Source: DASRHY01 sp046765875 | GTDB taxonomy: Bacteria > Actinomycetota > Actinomycetes > Propionibacteriales > Kribbellaceae | Direction of reading: 5' to 3' | Length of the DNA: 27,911 nt | Assembly (NCBI GenBank): GCA_046765875.1 | Contig: JBKPSJ010000369.1 | Location: forward strand, 1 to 27,911 | Part shown: positions 16,662 through 26,875 of the stretch, one piece after another | How the letters are laid out: each line of letters starts with the position of its first letter | Position numbering within the stretch: the stretch's first letter is position 1 | Translations under genes and position numbers: made by a program | The notes under the pieces: model-generated | What the model was told of the DNA's origin: nothing | The model's database searches: none | Seen by the model: the letters and a program-made list of their open reading frames with translations, nothing else

Positions 16662-17566
16662 TCAGCCGAGGAAACCTGCGTGAACGTGGTCGTGGTGGGT
16701 GGCGTCGCTGAAGAACCGGGCCCCGCCGGACAGCTGGTACGGGCCGCCGACGTTGTACGACCCTGCCGCGGCGGCCGCCTCCATGTAGCCGGTCACCAGC
16801 CGCCGGGGTGTGGCCGAGTCGACGACCGCTTGCCCGTTGATCTGCCAGGTGTCGAACGCCCTCCCGCGCGGGTGGTCGCTCGGCCGGCTGGTGCCGAACA
16901 CGTTCAGCGGGTGCCCGGACCGGATCACGCTGACCCCGATCCGGTGGGTCCGCGACAGCTCCAGCATCGCCCGCAGCACGCTGTCGTGCACCTGGCCGGA
17001 CCGGATGTCGGCTGCCGACGCCGGCGGCAGCGTGATCCGCTTGCTCGTCAGCACCTGGGTCGCGAGTTCCAGCAGCCGGGTCTCGGGCGGACCCGGCCGG
17101 GCCGGGTGGAACGCGGTCACACGCCAGCGTCCGCCGCGGCGCACCAGCCGGACATCGACCGTCGTACCGCCCTGGATGATCCGCCCGTCGGATCCGACGG
17201 TCCACTGGCGGCACGGGACCAGGACGCTGGCCGACGAGCTGAGGATACCGCCGTACTGGGCGTCGATGATCTCCACCACCGACTGCTTGCCGGCCCGGAG
17301 CCGGGCCTGGACGGCCGCGACCGCGGCGGCCTTCGCCGCCGGCTGGACGTCGTCGGGGTCCGGGTGCCAGACCGGCACCGACGGCAATCTCGGCGTCGGG
17401 GACAGGCCCGCAGATGCCGAGGGGGACGGTGGCGGTCTTCCGGCTGGGGACGGGGCAGCGGGCGACCGCGGCCCAGACGAGGACGACGTGGCGGTGCAGC
17501 CGGCCAGGACGGCACCACCGGCGGCGAGAAGCAAGGTACGGCGGCTGACCCCCGGCCGCGGCCCGG

Positions 17567-17570
<4 letters not shown>
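16662..17570 (-). CDS. Tat-exported lipoprotein with M15 peptidase-like (VanY/VanX-type) metal motif
   Basis: The 302-residue protein starts with a twin-arginine signal (SRRTLLLAAGGAVLAGC): Arg10-Arg11, a hydrophobic stretch, and a lipobox LAGC with Cys25. A Ser/Pro-rich linker runs to about residue 68. The C-terminal part holds SDHPRGRAFD at 231-240, exactly the S-x-H-x-x-G-x-A-x-D zinc motif of M15/VanY D-Ala-D-Ala peptidases, and HDHVH at 293-297, matching the second H-x-H ligand site. Residue 294 is Asp where M15 enzymes often have their catalytic Glu/Asp region, so activity is plausible but unproven. The middle region (about 75-160) resembles a small export-associated domain. The GTG start at 17570 overlaps the rel stop in GTGA, so translation is coupled to rel. 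Cell-wall action is inference. Confidence 0.75.
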
Positions 17571-20101
<2,531 letters not shown>

Positions 20102-20129
20102 GCGGATCCCCTTCCACCGGAGACCATCC

Positions 20130-20135
20130 AGTCTA
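20130..20135 (-). promoter_or_regulatory. Candidate -10 element of a rel promoter
   Basis: TAGACT on the minus strand in the 83-base gap between apt and rel fits TANNNT and matches the hexamer before yajC. It suggests rel can be transcribed separately from the yajC-secDF-apt unit. No clear -35 was found. Confidence 0.35.
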
Positions 20136-20184
20136 AGCGCGCCGGGCAACCATCGGTCGAACCCCCTGTGGACAGGCCCGGGTG

Positions 20185-20730
20185 TCAGACTGTGAGCAAC
20201 GCGTCCAGCTGATGACCCGGCAACCGTTCCCGGCCGTGCAGGAACGAGAGCTCGATCAGCACCGCGATCGCGGTCACCGTGGCGCCGCACTGGTCGAGCA
20301 GCTTGACGCAGGCGTCGACCGTGCCGCCGGTCGCGAGCACGTCGTCGATCACCAGCACCCGGTCACCGGGCTGGAACGCGTCCTGGTGCACCTCGATCGT
20401 GGCCGTGCCGTACTCCAGCTCGTACGTGGCCGTGTACGTCGCCGCCGGCAGCTTGCCCTGTTTGCGTACCGGAACGAAGCCGGCACCCAGCGCGAGCGCG
20501 ACCGGCGCGGCCAGGATGAACCCGCGGGCCTCGATGCCGACCACCTTGTCGACGACGGTGTCCCCGCTCGCGTCCCGGCCGCCGGCGGCCAGCGCTTCGA
20601 CCACGGCGTGGAACGCCGGCGGGTCGGCGAGCAGGGGGGAGATGTCCTTGAACATCACCCCCGGCTTCGGATAGTCCGGGATGTCCCGGATCCGCGTCTG
20701 CAGGACCTCGTCGAGCCCCACCGGCGTCAC
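20185..20730 (-). CDS. apt: Adenine phosphoribosyltransferase
   Basis: The 181-residue protein converts adenine and PRPP to AMP in purine salvage. It has the PRPP-binding motif VLVIDDVLATGGT at residues 125-137, the conserved IPDYPKPGVMFKDISPLL at 17-34 and GIEARGFI at 65-72, all typical of Apt; the length is usual. The GTG start at 20730 overlaps the secF stop by four bases (GTGA, 20727-20730), so it is translationally coupled to secF. Its place between secF and rel matches other actinobacteria such as Mycobacterium. Confidence 0.95.
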   Translation of the reverse strand: MTPVGLDEVLQTRIRDIPDYPKPGVMFKDISPLLADPPAFHAVVEALAAGGRDASGDTVVDKVVGIEARGFILAAPVALALGAGFVPVRKQGKLPAATYTATYELEYGTATIEVHQDAFQPGDRVLVIDDVLATGGTVDACVKLLDQCGATVTAIAVLIELSFLHGRERLPGHQLDALLTV

Positions 20731-21962
20731 TTCCGCCGCTTCGACCGGGGATTACGGGCCGGCTGGGGACGGCCGGAGGTGGACGCCTTCATCGACCGGG
20801 CCGGCAGCGTGATGCTGCCCGCCGTCGCGGGGCGAGGCTGCGCCGGCTTTTCGGCGGCCGGCTTCTTGTCCTGTTTTTCGTCCTGCTTCTTGTCCTGCGA
20901 CTTGTCCTGCCTCGCCCCGTCCTGGGGCCCGGCCGTGCTCGCGGCGGCACCCGCCACGGCCGGAACCGGCGCCGCGGCGGCAACGGCCTGCCGGGACCGG
21001 ACCCGCTTCCGCAGCGCCTGCATGGCCGGCTCGCGCTCCTTGAGCAGTGCGAGCAGGGCCGGCGCGATGAAGATCGACGAGTACGCACCGACGGCGATGC
21101 CGACGAACAGGGCAAGCGACAGGTCCTTCAGCGGGCCGGAGCCGAGCACCCAGACGCCGACGAACAGGATCGAGCCCACCGGCAGCAGCGCGATCAACGT
21201 GGTGTTGATCGACCGCACGATGGTCTGGTTGACCGCCAGGTTGGTGGCGTCGCTGTAGGTCAGCCTGGTCGACGCGGTGATGCCGCGGGTGTTCTCCCGG
21301 ACCTTGTCGAACACCACGACCGTGTCGTACAGGGAATAGCCCAGGATGGTCAGGACGCCGATCACCGTCGCCGGTGTCACCTCGAACCCGCTCAGCGCGT
21401 ACAGGCCGACCGTGATCAGGACGTCGTGCACCAGCGCGATCAGCGCCGCCGCCGAGCCCTTGGGTTCTCGGAAGTAGAGCCAGATGACGAAGAACACCAA
21501 GACGATGAACACGATCAGCGCGGTGATCGCCTTCTGGGTGATCTGGCCACCCCAGGAGGCACCGATCTGCGAGTAGTTCACGGTGTCGTTGGGGATGCCG
21601 GCCTTCTGCGCGATCGCGGTACGGACCTTGGTCACGCCGTCCTGATCGAGCGGCTTGGTCTGCACCCGGACCTGCTTGTCGCCGATCGTGGTGACGACCG
21701 GCTCCTGCGCGGCCTCGACACCGGTCGCGCGCACCGCGTCGCGGAAGTCGCCCACGGTCGAGCTGGTGACCTTGGTGTTGGCGATGAAGTCGACGCCGCC
21801 CTTGAAGTCGATGCCGAGCGACAGTCCGCGGACCGCCAGGCTCGCCAGCGAGATCAGGACCAGGGCGATCGAGACGGTGAACCAGATCTTGCGCTTGCCG
21901 ATGAAGTCGTACGACACGTCGCCCCGGTAGAGCCGGGCGCCGAGTTGACCGAACTTGGACAT
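20727..21962 (-). CDS. secF: Protein translocase subunit SecF
   Basis: The 411-residue membrane protein works with SecD and YajC to pull secreted proteins across the membrane by the proton-motive force. It has the typical N-terminal transmembrane helix, GIDFKGGVDF (about residues 49-58) and the five clustered helices containing VLTILGYSLYDTVVVFDKVREN and NQTIVRSINTTLIALLPVG. After the last helix there is an unusually long tail of about 110 residues rich in Lys, Gln, Asp and then Pro/Arg (repeats of QDKKQD type). The ATG at 21962 overlaps the secD stop (TGATG). The function of the tail is unknown. Confidence 0.95.
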   Translation of the reverse strand: MSKFGQLGARLYRGDVSYDFIGKRKIWFTVSIALVLISLASLAVRGLSLGIDFKGGVDFIANTKVTSSTVGDFRDAVRATGVEAAQEPVVTTIGDKQVRVQTKPLDQDGVTKVRTAIAQKAGIPNDTVNYSQIGASWGGQITQKAITALIVFIVLVFFVIWLYFREPKGSAAALIALVHDVLITVGLYALSGFEVTPATVIGVLTILGYSLYDTVVVFDKVRENTRGITASTRLTYSDATNLAVNQTIVRSINTTLIALLPVGSILFVGVWVLGSGPLKDLSLALFVGIAVGAYSSIFIAPALLALLKEREPAMQALRKRVRSRQAVAAAAPVPAVAGAAASTAGPQDGARQDKSQDKKQDEKQDKKPAAEKPAQPRPATAGSITLPARSMKASTSGRPQPARNPRSKRRK

Positions 21963-23716
21963 CAGGCCTCCCCTCCGGCCGGCGCGGTACGTCGGCGCCA
22001 CGGGGCGAGCTGGCCGGGCAGCCGCTCGACGCCGAGGTGCTTCGGGTCCAGACCGGACAGGGGGTGGCCGTGCCCGAAGAACTTCGTCCGGGCGAGCACC
22101 GTGACCAGCGGTTTGGTGAACAGGAACACCACGACCAGGTCGATGATCGTGGTCAGGCCGAGCGCGAACGCGAAGCCCTTCACGCCGCCGACGGCCAGCA
22201 TGTACAGCACGACCGCGGCGAGCAGCGTGATCGAGTCGGCGGCGATGATCGTGTGCCGGGCCCGCTGCCAGCCGGTCTCCACGGCACTGCGCAGACTTCG
22301 CCCTTCACGGATCTCGTCGCGTAGTCGTTCGAAGAACACGACGAACGAGTCCGCGGTGATACCGATCGCGACGATCAGACCGGCGATACCGGCCAGCGTC
22401 AGCGTGAAGCCGAGTGCCGTGCCGAGCAGCACCACCGAGGCGTACACCAGCAACGCCGCGACCGCCAGCGACGCGACGACGACGATGCCGAGACCGCGGT
22501 AATACAGGAACGAGTAGACGACGACCAGGAACAGGCCGATCACACCGGCCAGGATGCCGGCGTGCAACTGGTCGCTACCGAGTTGCGGCGACACGTTCTC
22601 CACCGAGGACGGCTCGAACGCCAGCGGCAGCGCGCCGTACTTCAGCACGTTCGCCAGGTCCCGGGCCTCGTCCTCGGTGAAGGAGCCCTCGATCTGCGCC
22701 CTGCCGTCGGTGATCGGGTCCTTCACGGTCGGGTACGACATCACCTTGCCGTCCAGCACGATCGCGAAGGCGTTCTGGCCCTCGGGCTTGCTGGCCAGGA
22801 ACGTCGTGGCGTTGGCGAACTTCTTGCCGCCCTGGCCGGTGAACTGTAGGAACACCATCCAGTTGAACTGGTTCTGCGGGACGCCGGCGTACGCGTTCGA
22901 CAGGTCGGTGCCCTCGACGACCGCCGGTCCGAGCAGGAACTTGTTCTGGCCCTCGCGGTCGCAGGTGATCAGCGGGCGGTCGGGGAACTCCTCCTGCTTC
23001 TTGTCGCTACAGGTGTACGCCTGGAAGGCGGCCTGGCTCGTCGCGTCCGGCTGCCACTGCAGCGGGTCGCCCTTGACCGGCTGGCCCGGCGTAGCGGCCG
23101 GTGTACTCGGGTTCGCCGCCGGGGTGCTCGGGTTGGCCGCCGGAGCGCTCGGCGTCGGTGTCGGCGTCGCCGCGGCACGGGCAGCCCGCGGAGGCGCGGC
23201 GACGGCCGGTGCGCCGTTGCCAGGGGTGGTGGTCGAGGCCGGCTTGCTCGGCGTGGCCGTCGGCTGCTTCGAAGGTGTCGAGCTCGGCTTGCCCGAGGGA
23301 CTGGTCGTCGGGGTGGCCGACGGCGTCGGCTGCGGCGTGCCCGGCGCGACCGCGTACACGACGCGGAAGCGCAGCAGCGCGGTCTGGCCGACCTGGCTGA
23401 CCAGGCTGTTCTGGTTGACGCCGGGCACGGCGACAACGATGTGGTTCGAGCCCGAGGTGGTGATCTCGGCCTCGCCGATACCGGCGCCGTTGACCCGCTC
23501 GGAGATGATGTCCTTCGCCTCGGCCAGCTTCTCGGCGTCGACCGAGCCGCCGTTCAGCGAGGTGGCGGTCAGCGTGATCGTGGTGCCACCGCGTAGGTCG
23601 AGGCCGAGCTTCGGCTTCCACTGCATGGCCAGCGCCATGATCCCGAACAGCACCACGAGTACGAGGGCCAATGCCACGAGCGCGCGTCCGGGACGGCTTG
23701 TCGTCGTCGTTGCCAC
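21962..23716 (-). CDS. secD: Protein translocase subunit SecD
   Basis: The 584-residue SecD has an N-terminal transmembrane helix (about residues 11-31), GLDLRGG at 38-44, the P1 periplasmic domain, and a six-helix C-terminal block with the family segments ITADSFVVFFERLRDEIREGRSLRSAVETGWQRA and LTTIIDLVVVFLFTKPLV. Residues about 125-215 are an inserted Pro/Thr/Ser/Ala-rich linker in P1; such insertions occur in some actinobacterial SecD proteins. The GTG at 23716 is preceded by an AAGGAAG sequence 12 bases upstream, a rather long spacing. It lies 64 bases after the yajC stop and overlaps secF by one base. Confidence 0.95.
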   Translation of the reverse strand: MATTTTSRPGRALVALALVLVVLFGIMALAMQWKPKLGLDLRGGTTITLTATSLNGGSVDAEKLAEAKDIISERVNGAGIGEAEITTSGSNHIVVAVPGVNQNSLVSQVGQTALLRFRVVYAVAPGTPQPTPSATPTTSPSGKPSSTPSKQPTATPSKPASTTTPGNGAPAVAAPPRAARAAATPTPTPSAPAANPSTPAANPSTPAATPGQPVKGDPLQWQPDATSQAAFQAYTCSDKKQEEFPDRPLITCDREGQNKFLLGPAVVEGTDLSNAYAGVPQNQFNWMVFLQFTGQGGKKFANATTFLASKPEGQNAFAIVLDGKVMSYPTVKDPITDGRAQIEGSFTEDEARDLANVLKYGALPLAFEPSSVENVSPQLGSDQLHAGILAGVIGLFLVVVYSFLYYRGLGIVVVASLAVAALLVYASVVLLGTALGFTLTLAGIAGLIVAIGITADSFVVFFERLRDEIREGRSLRSAVETGWQRARHTIIAADSITLLAAVVLYMLAVGGVKGFAFALGLTTIIDLVVVFLFTKPLVTVLARTKFFGHGHPLSGLDPKHLGVERLPGQLAPWRRRTAPAGGEA

Positions 23717-23780
23717 GTTTGTTTCTTTCTTCCTTGCCTAGGCCAGCGAGCGGGTCTACCGGTCGGTCACGAACCGCCTG

Positions 23781-24284
23781 TCAGTTTTCAGTGTGCGTCG
23801 GCGGCAGTGACGGCTTGTCCGCTGCCCCGTCCTTGCGGTCCTGGACGTCCTCGACATCGTCCTTCGCCGCGGGCTCCTTGACCTCCGGGGCAGGTGTGTA
23901 GTGGGCGGCGCCGGCTCCAGTGCCGGCTCCAGTGCCGGCTCCAGTGCCGGTGGGCTCGCCCAGCGCGGTCGACGGCTCGTCGAGCACCCGGCCGATCGCC
24001 TGCTTCACGAACCGGGAGAACACGTCGGGGGCGATCTCCAGCACGACGTACTCGTCCTCGACCTCGTCGACCACGCCGACCTGGCCGCCGGTGGTGATCA
24101 CCCGGGCCCCCGGCTGGAGCCGGGCCACGGTGTCGGACTGCCGCTGGCGCTGCCTGCGCTGCGAGCGGCTCATGAACCAGATCAATCCCACGATCAGCAC
24201 CAGCGGGAGCAGGATCGCCAGACCACCGCCTCCACCACCGGAGTTGGCCATCGGCACAAGGGTCAGAACCATCGGGGCAACCAT
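23781..24284 (-). CDS. yajC: Preprotein translocase subunit YajC
   Basis: The 167-residue protein has a glycine-rich start, one transmembrane helix (LAILLPLVLIVGLIWFM, about residues 22-38), a basic RSQRRQRQRQ segment, and the conserved YajC core LQPGARVITTGGQVGVVDEVEDEYVVLEIAPDV. It is an accessory partner of SecDF. The tail of about 60 residues is low complexity and includes repeated GTGA units and many acidic residues; typical YajC is near 110 residues. Several in-frame ATGs exist (24296, 24284, 24272, 24251); 24284 was chosen because GAAGGA lies 12 bases upstream, but the start is uncertain. It heads the yajC-secD-secF-apt unit. Confidence 0.92.
   Translation of the reverse strand: MVAPMVLTLVPMANSGGGGGGLAILLPLVLIVGLIWFMSRSQRRQRQRQSDTVARLQPGARVITTGGQVGVVDEVEDEYVVLEIAPDVFSRFVKQAIGRVLDEPSTALGEPTGTGAGTGAGTGAGAAHYTPAPEVKEPAAKDDVEDVQDRKDGAADKPSLPPTHTEN
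23911..23946 (-). repeat. Three identical 12-bp tandem repeats in yajC tail
   Basis: Three exact copies of ccggctccagtg (23911, 23923, 23935) are followed by a partial fourth copy. In the yajC frame they code glycine-threonine-glycine-alanine units of the low-complexity tail. The unit length keeps the frame, so copy number could vary between strains without breaking the gene. Confidence 0.9.
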
Positions 24285-24379
24285 CGGACTCAGCATTCCT
24301 TCGTCGGTATGGCGCACTCGACCGTCGCCGGTCATGCGCCCAGGGCAGGCGGGGCGACCCGCAGGCCGGCCACCGCCGG

Positions 24380-24385
24380 AGTCTA
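24380..24385 (-). promoter_or_regulatory. Candidate -10 element of the yajC-secDF-apt operon
   Basis: TAGACT on the minus strand, about 95 bases before the chosen yajC start, is the best TANNNT hexamer in the ruvB-yajC gap. No matched -35 was seen at the usual spacing, so the promoter may depend on an activator. Confidence 0.35.
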
Positions 24386-24436
24386 ACTGGCCACGTCAAG
24401 CCAATCACACCGCGGCACGACCCATCATCGGTGGCC

Positions 24437-24508
24437 TTTGGTCACTACTGGGTCACGACGACTTTCGGCGGTCTTGTCCGAGTTGTGACCAAACGCGTTC
24501 CGATGACC
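24437..24508. promoter_or_regulatory. Cluster of GGTCA half-sites including a perfect 9-bp inverted repeat
   Basis: In the ruvB-yajC gap the nonamer tttggtcac (24437-24445) is repeated in exact inverted form at 24485-24493. Further GGTCAC (24451-24456, 11 bases from the first) and TGACC (24504-24508) copies occur, and another GGTCA at 24523-24527 overlaps the ruvB end. The array lies 50-125 bases upstream of the yajC -10 candidate. It looks like an operator, but the regulator is not identifiable. Confidence 0.5.
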
Positions 24509-24524
24509 AGTATCCGCTGAATGG

Positions 24525-25580
24525 TCAATCGTCGAACAGGGTGTCGGCGAATGTGGCCGTCTTCGGCACCGACAGACCCAGATGCCGCCAGGCCGCCGGC
24601 GTCGCGACCCGCCCCCGCGGGGTCCTGGCGAGGTACCCCGACCGCACCAGGAACGGCTCGGCCACCTCCTCGACGGTCTCACGTTCCTCGCCGACCGCGA
24701 CAGCCAGCGTGGACAGCCCGACCGGCCCACCGCCGAACCGCCGGCACAGCGCGTCCAGCACCGCCCGGTCCAGCCGGTCCAGGCCCATCTGGTCGACCTC
24801 GTACAACTCCAGCGCCGCCTTCGCCAGCGCCACCGTGATCACACCGTCGGCGCGTACCTCGGCGTAGTCACGGACCCGACGCAGCAGCCGGTTCGAGATC
24901 CGCGGCGTACCGCGCGACCGGGACGCGATCTCGCGGGCACCCTCCGGACGCACCTGTACGTCGAGCAGCGCGGCGGATCGGTTGACGATCCGCTCGAGTT
25001 CGGCGGACTCGTAGTACTCGAGATGGGCGGTGAAGCCGAACCGGTCCCGCAACGGTCCCGGCAAAAGCCCGGCCCGGGTAGTCGCGCCGACGAGGGTGAA
25101 CGGCGGGATCTCCAGCGGGATAGCGGTCGCACCCGGGCCCTTGCCGACCACGACGTCGACCCGGAAGTCCTCCATCGCCATGTACAGCATCTCCTCGGCG
25201 GGCCGCGACATCCGGTGGATCTCGTCGAGGAACAGCACCTCACCCTCGTTCAGGCCGGACAGGATCGCCGCGAGGTCGCCGGCGTGCTGGATCGCCGGTC
25301 CACTGGTCACGCGCAGCGGGGCCGACATCTCGCTGGCGATGATCATCGCCAGCGTGGTCTTGCCCAGCCCCGGCGGACCCGAGAGCAGCACGTGGTCCGG
25401 CGTACGGTGCCGGGCCCGGGCCGCGTGCAGCATCAGCTCGAGTTGCTCGCTGACCCTGCGCTGGCCGCCGAACTCGGCCAGCGTGCGCGGCCGCAGCGCC
25501 GCCTCGAAGGTTCGCTCCTCGGCATCGGCGTCCGCCGAGATCAGGTGCCGCACGTTGTCGCGGTCGTCGTACTCGGTCAT
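24525..25580 (-). CDS. ruvB: Holliday junction branch migration ATPase RuvB
   Basis: The 351-residue AAA+ helicase motor drives branch migration with RuvA. Visible features are Walker A GPPGLGKTT, Walker B LFLDEIHR, the GATTRAG sensor segment, the arginine-finger region GPLRDRFGF and a C-terminal winged helix (GGGPVGLSTLAVAVGEERETVEEVAEPFLVRSGYLARTPRGR). The ATG at 25580 overlaps the ruvA stop (ATGA, 25577-25580), showing coupling. It is the last gene of the ruvCAB unit. Confidence 0.97.
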   Translation of the reverse strand: MTEYDDRDNVRHLISADADAEERTFEAALRPRTLAEFGGQRRVSEQLELMLHAARARHRTPDHVLLSGPPGLGKTTLAMIIASEMSAPLRVTSGPAIQHAGDLAAILSGLNEGEVLFLDEIHRMSRPAEEMLYMAMEDFRVDVVVGKGPGATAIPLEIPPFTLVGATTRAGLLPGPLRDRFGFTAHLEYYESAELERIVNRSAALLDVQVRPEGAREIASRSRGTPRISNRLLRRVRDYAEVRADGVITVALAKAALELYEVDQMGLDRLDRAVLDALCRRFGGGPVGLSTLAVAVGEERETVEEVAEPFLVRSGYLARTPRGRVATPAAWRHLGLSVPKTATFADTLFDD

Positions 25581-26176
25581 GCCTTCGACAGGGTCCTCAG
25601 GGCGGCCCGCAGCAGCACGGGCACCGACTGCTCTTCCTCGGCCAGCGGCTCGACGGCGGCGACGGCGCTGTCGGCGTCCTTGACCGACCAGCCGAGCCCG
25701 ACCAGGCCGGCGTGCACCTGCTGACGCCATTCCTGCTGTACGGGGACCGGCGACCGGCCGGTGGGTGCCTTGGTCGGCGCTCCGATCCGGTCCTTCAGTT
25801 CGAGCACGATCCGCTGCGCGCCCTTCTTGCCGATGCCCGGAACGGTGACCAGCGCGGCCAGGTCCTCGGTCGCCACCGCCAGGCGTACCTGATCGGGGCT
25901 GAGCACGGCCAGGATCGCCTGGGCCAGCCGCGGCCCGACCCCGGAGGCGGTCTGCAGCAGTTCGAACAGGTTGCGTTCGTCGCCGTCGGCGAACCCGTAC
26001 AACGTGAGCGAGTCCTCGCGCACCACCAGCGAGGTCGCGATCGTGGTCTGCTCCCCCGGCCGCAACCCGGCCAGCGTGCCCGGATGACAGTGCAGCCGAA
26101 GCCCGACGCCGCCGACCTCGACCACGCACGAGTCGACGCCGATCGCCGCCACCGGCCCACGAACGAACGCGATCAT
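25577..26176 (-). CDS. ruvA: Holliday junction DNA helicase subunit RuvA
   Basis: The 199-residue protein binds four-way junctions and targets RuvB. It has the N-terminal OB fold (MIAFVRGPVAAIGVDSCVVEVGGVGLRLHC), two helix-hairpin-helix motifs (LLQTASGVGPRLAQAIL and LVTVPGIGKKGAQRIV) and a small C-terminal RuvB-binding domain (VHAGLVGLGWSVKDADSAV). The ATG at 26176 has GGAGG six bases upstream and overlaps the ruvC stop by four bases. Confidence 0.97.
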   Translation of the reverse strand: MIAFVRGPVAAIGVDSCVVEVGGVGLRLHCHPGTLAGLRPGEQTTIATSLVVREDSLTLYGFADGDERNLFELLQTASGVGPRLAQAILAVLSPDQVRLAVATEDLAALVTVPGIGKKGAQRIVLELKDRIGAPTKAPTGRSPVPVQQEWRQQVHAGLVGLGWSVKDADSAVAAVEPLAEEEQSVPVLLRAALRTLSKA

Positions 26177-26700
26177 CTCGATCCTCCTCGTACCGCCGCC
26201 CGGGCAGCCTCTTCCAACCGGTTCGCGGCGCCGCCGCGCCAGACGTGGCAGATCGCCAAGGCCAGCGCGTCGGCGGCGTCGGCCGGGGTGGGCCGGTCGG
26301 TCAGCCGCAGGATCCGGGCGACCATCGTCGTCACCTGGTTCTTGTCCGCGCGGCCGGAACCGGTCACGGCCGCTTTCACTTCGCTCGGTGTGTGCAGCGC
26401 CACCGGCAGCCCGCGCCGGGCCGCGACCGCCATCGCCACCCCGGCCGCCTGCGCCGTACCCATCACGGTCCGCACGTTGTGCTGGGAGAACATCCGCTCG
26501 ACCGCGACCGCGTCGGGCCGGTGCCGGGTGATCCACTCGTCGATCGCGGTCTCGATCATGACCAGCCGGTTCGCGACGTCGAGGTCGGACGGCGTCCGGA
26601 CCACGTCGACCGCGACCAGCGCCGGAGTGCGGCCGACCGAGCCGTCGACCAGGCCGAGGCCGCACCGGGTCAGGCCCGGATCGACCCCGAGCACGCGCAC
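26173..26700 (-). CDS. ruvC: Crossover junction endodeoxyribonuclease RuvC
   Basis: The 175-residue resolvase cuts Holliday junctions. It has the RNase H-like fold with four acidic catalytic residues D7 (LGVDPG), E68 (VAVERMF), D141 and D144 (PADAADALALA), corresponding to D7, E66, D138 and D141 of the E. coli enzyme. The GTG at 26700 was chosen because D7 then takes its usual position and GGAGG lies seven bases upstream. A LexA-type palindrome overlaps the ribosome-binding region, so the ruvCAB operon is probably SOS-regulated. Confidence 0.97.
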   Translation of the reverse strand: MRVLGVDPGLTRCGLGLVDGSVGRTPALVAVDVVRTPSDLDVANRLVMIETAIDEWITRHRPDAVAVERMFSQHNVRTVMGTAQAAGVAMAVAARRGLPVALHTPSEVKAAVTGSGRADKNQVTTMVARILRLTDRPTPADAADALALAICHVWRGGAANRLEEAARAAVRGGSR

Positions 26701-26711
26701 TAACGCACCTC

Positions 26712-26725
26712 CGAACGCATGTTCG
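26712..26725. promoter_or_regulatory. LexA (SOS) box in front of ruvC
   Basis: The sequence CGAACGCATGTTCG has perfect CGAAC/GTTCG half-sites with a four-base centre, the actinobacterial/Bacillus LexA operator pattern. It begins 12 bases upstream of the ruvC GTG, adjoins the ribosome site and lies just downstream of a candidate -10, so bound LexA would block initiation. Binding is inferred from pattern. Confidence 0.85.
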
Positions 26726-26727
26726 AC

Positions 26728-26755
26728 ACGGTATCGGCCGGCGCCCCGGCAGCAA
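26728..26755 (-). promoter_or_regulatory. Candidate ruvCAB promoter
   Basis: On the minus strand TTGCTG (26750-26755) and TACCGT (26728-26733) are 16 bases apart. The LexA box begins directly downstream, around the expected transcription start. The -35 match is only partial. Confidence 0.45.
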
Positions 26756-26778
26756 TGCACGCCACGCCGCGCGCCGCG

Positions 26779-26861
26779 CTGCGGTCAGAACTCGCTGTTC
26801 GGTGGCCCAGCGGACCGCCGGACCGGTCTCCGCCGGACGCGCCGGGGAATTCTGACCGCAG
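26779..26861. repeat. Intergenic 12-bp inverted repeat with 59-base loop, possible terminator
   Basis: Arms 26779-26790 (ctgcggtcagaa) and 26850-26861 are exact reverse complements. The loop is GC-rich with imperfect internal pairing. The right arm begins 15 bases past the stop of the small lipoprotein gene (minus), so it may end that transcript before the ruvC promoter. A direct copy of tctgaccg follows at 26863-26870. The purpose is uncertain. Confidence 0.55.
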
Positions 26862-26875
26862 GTCTGACCGAGACG

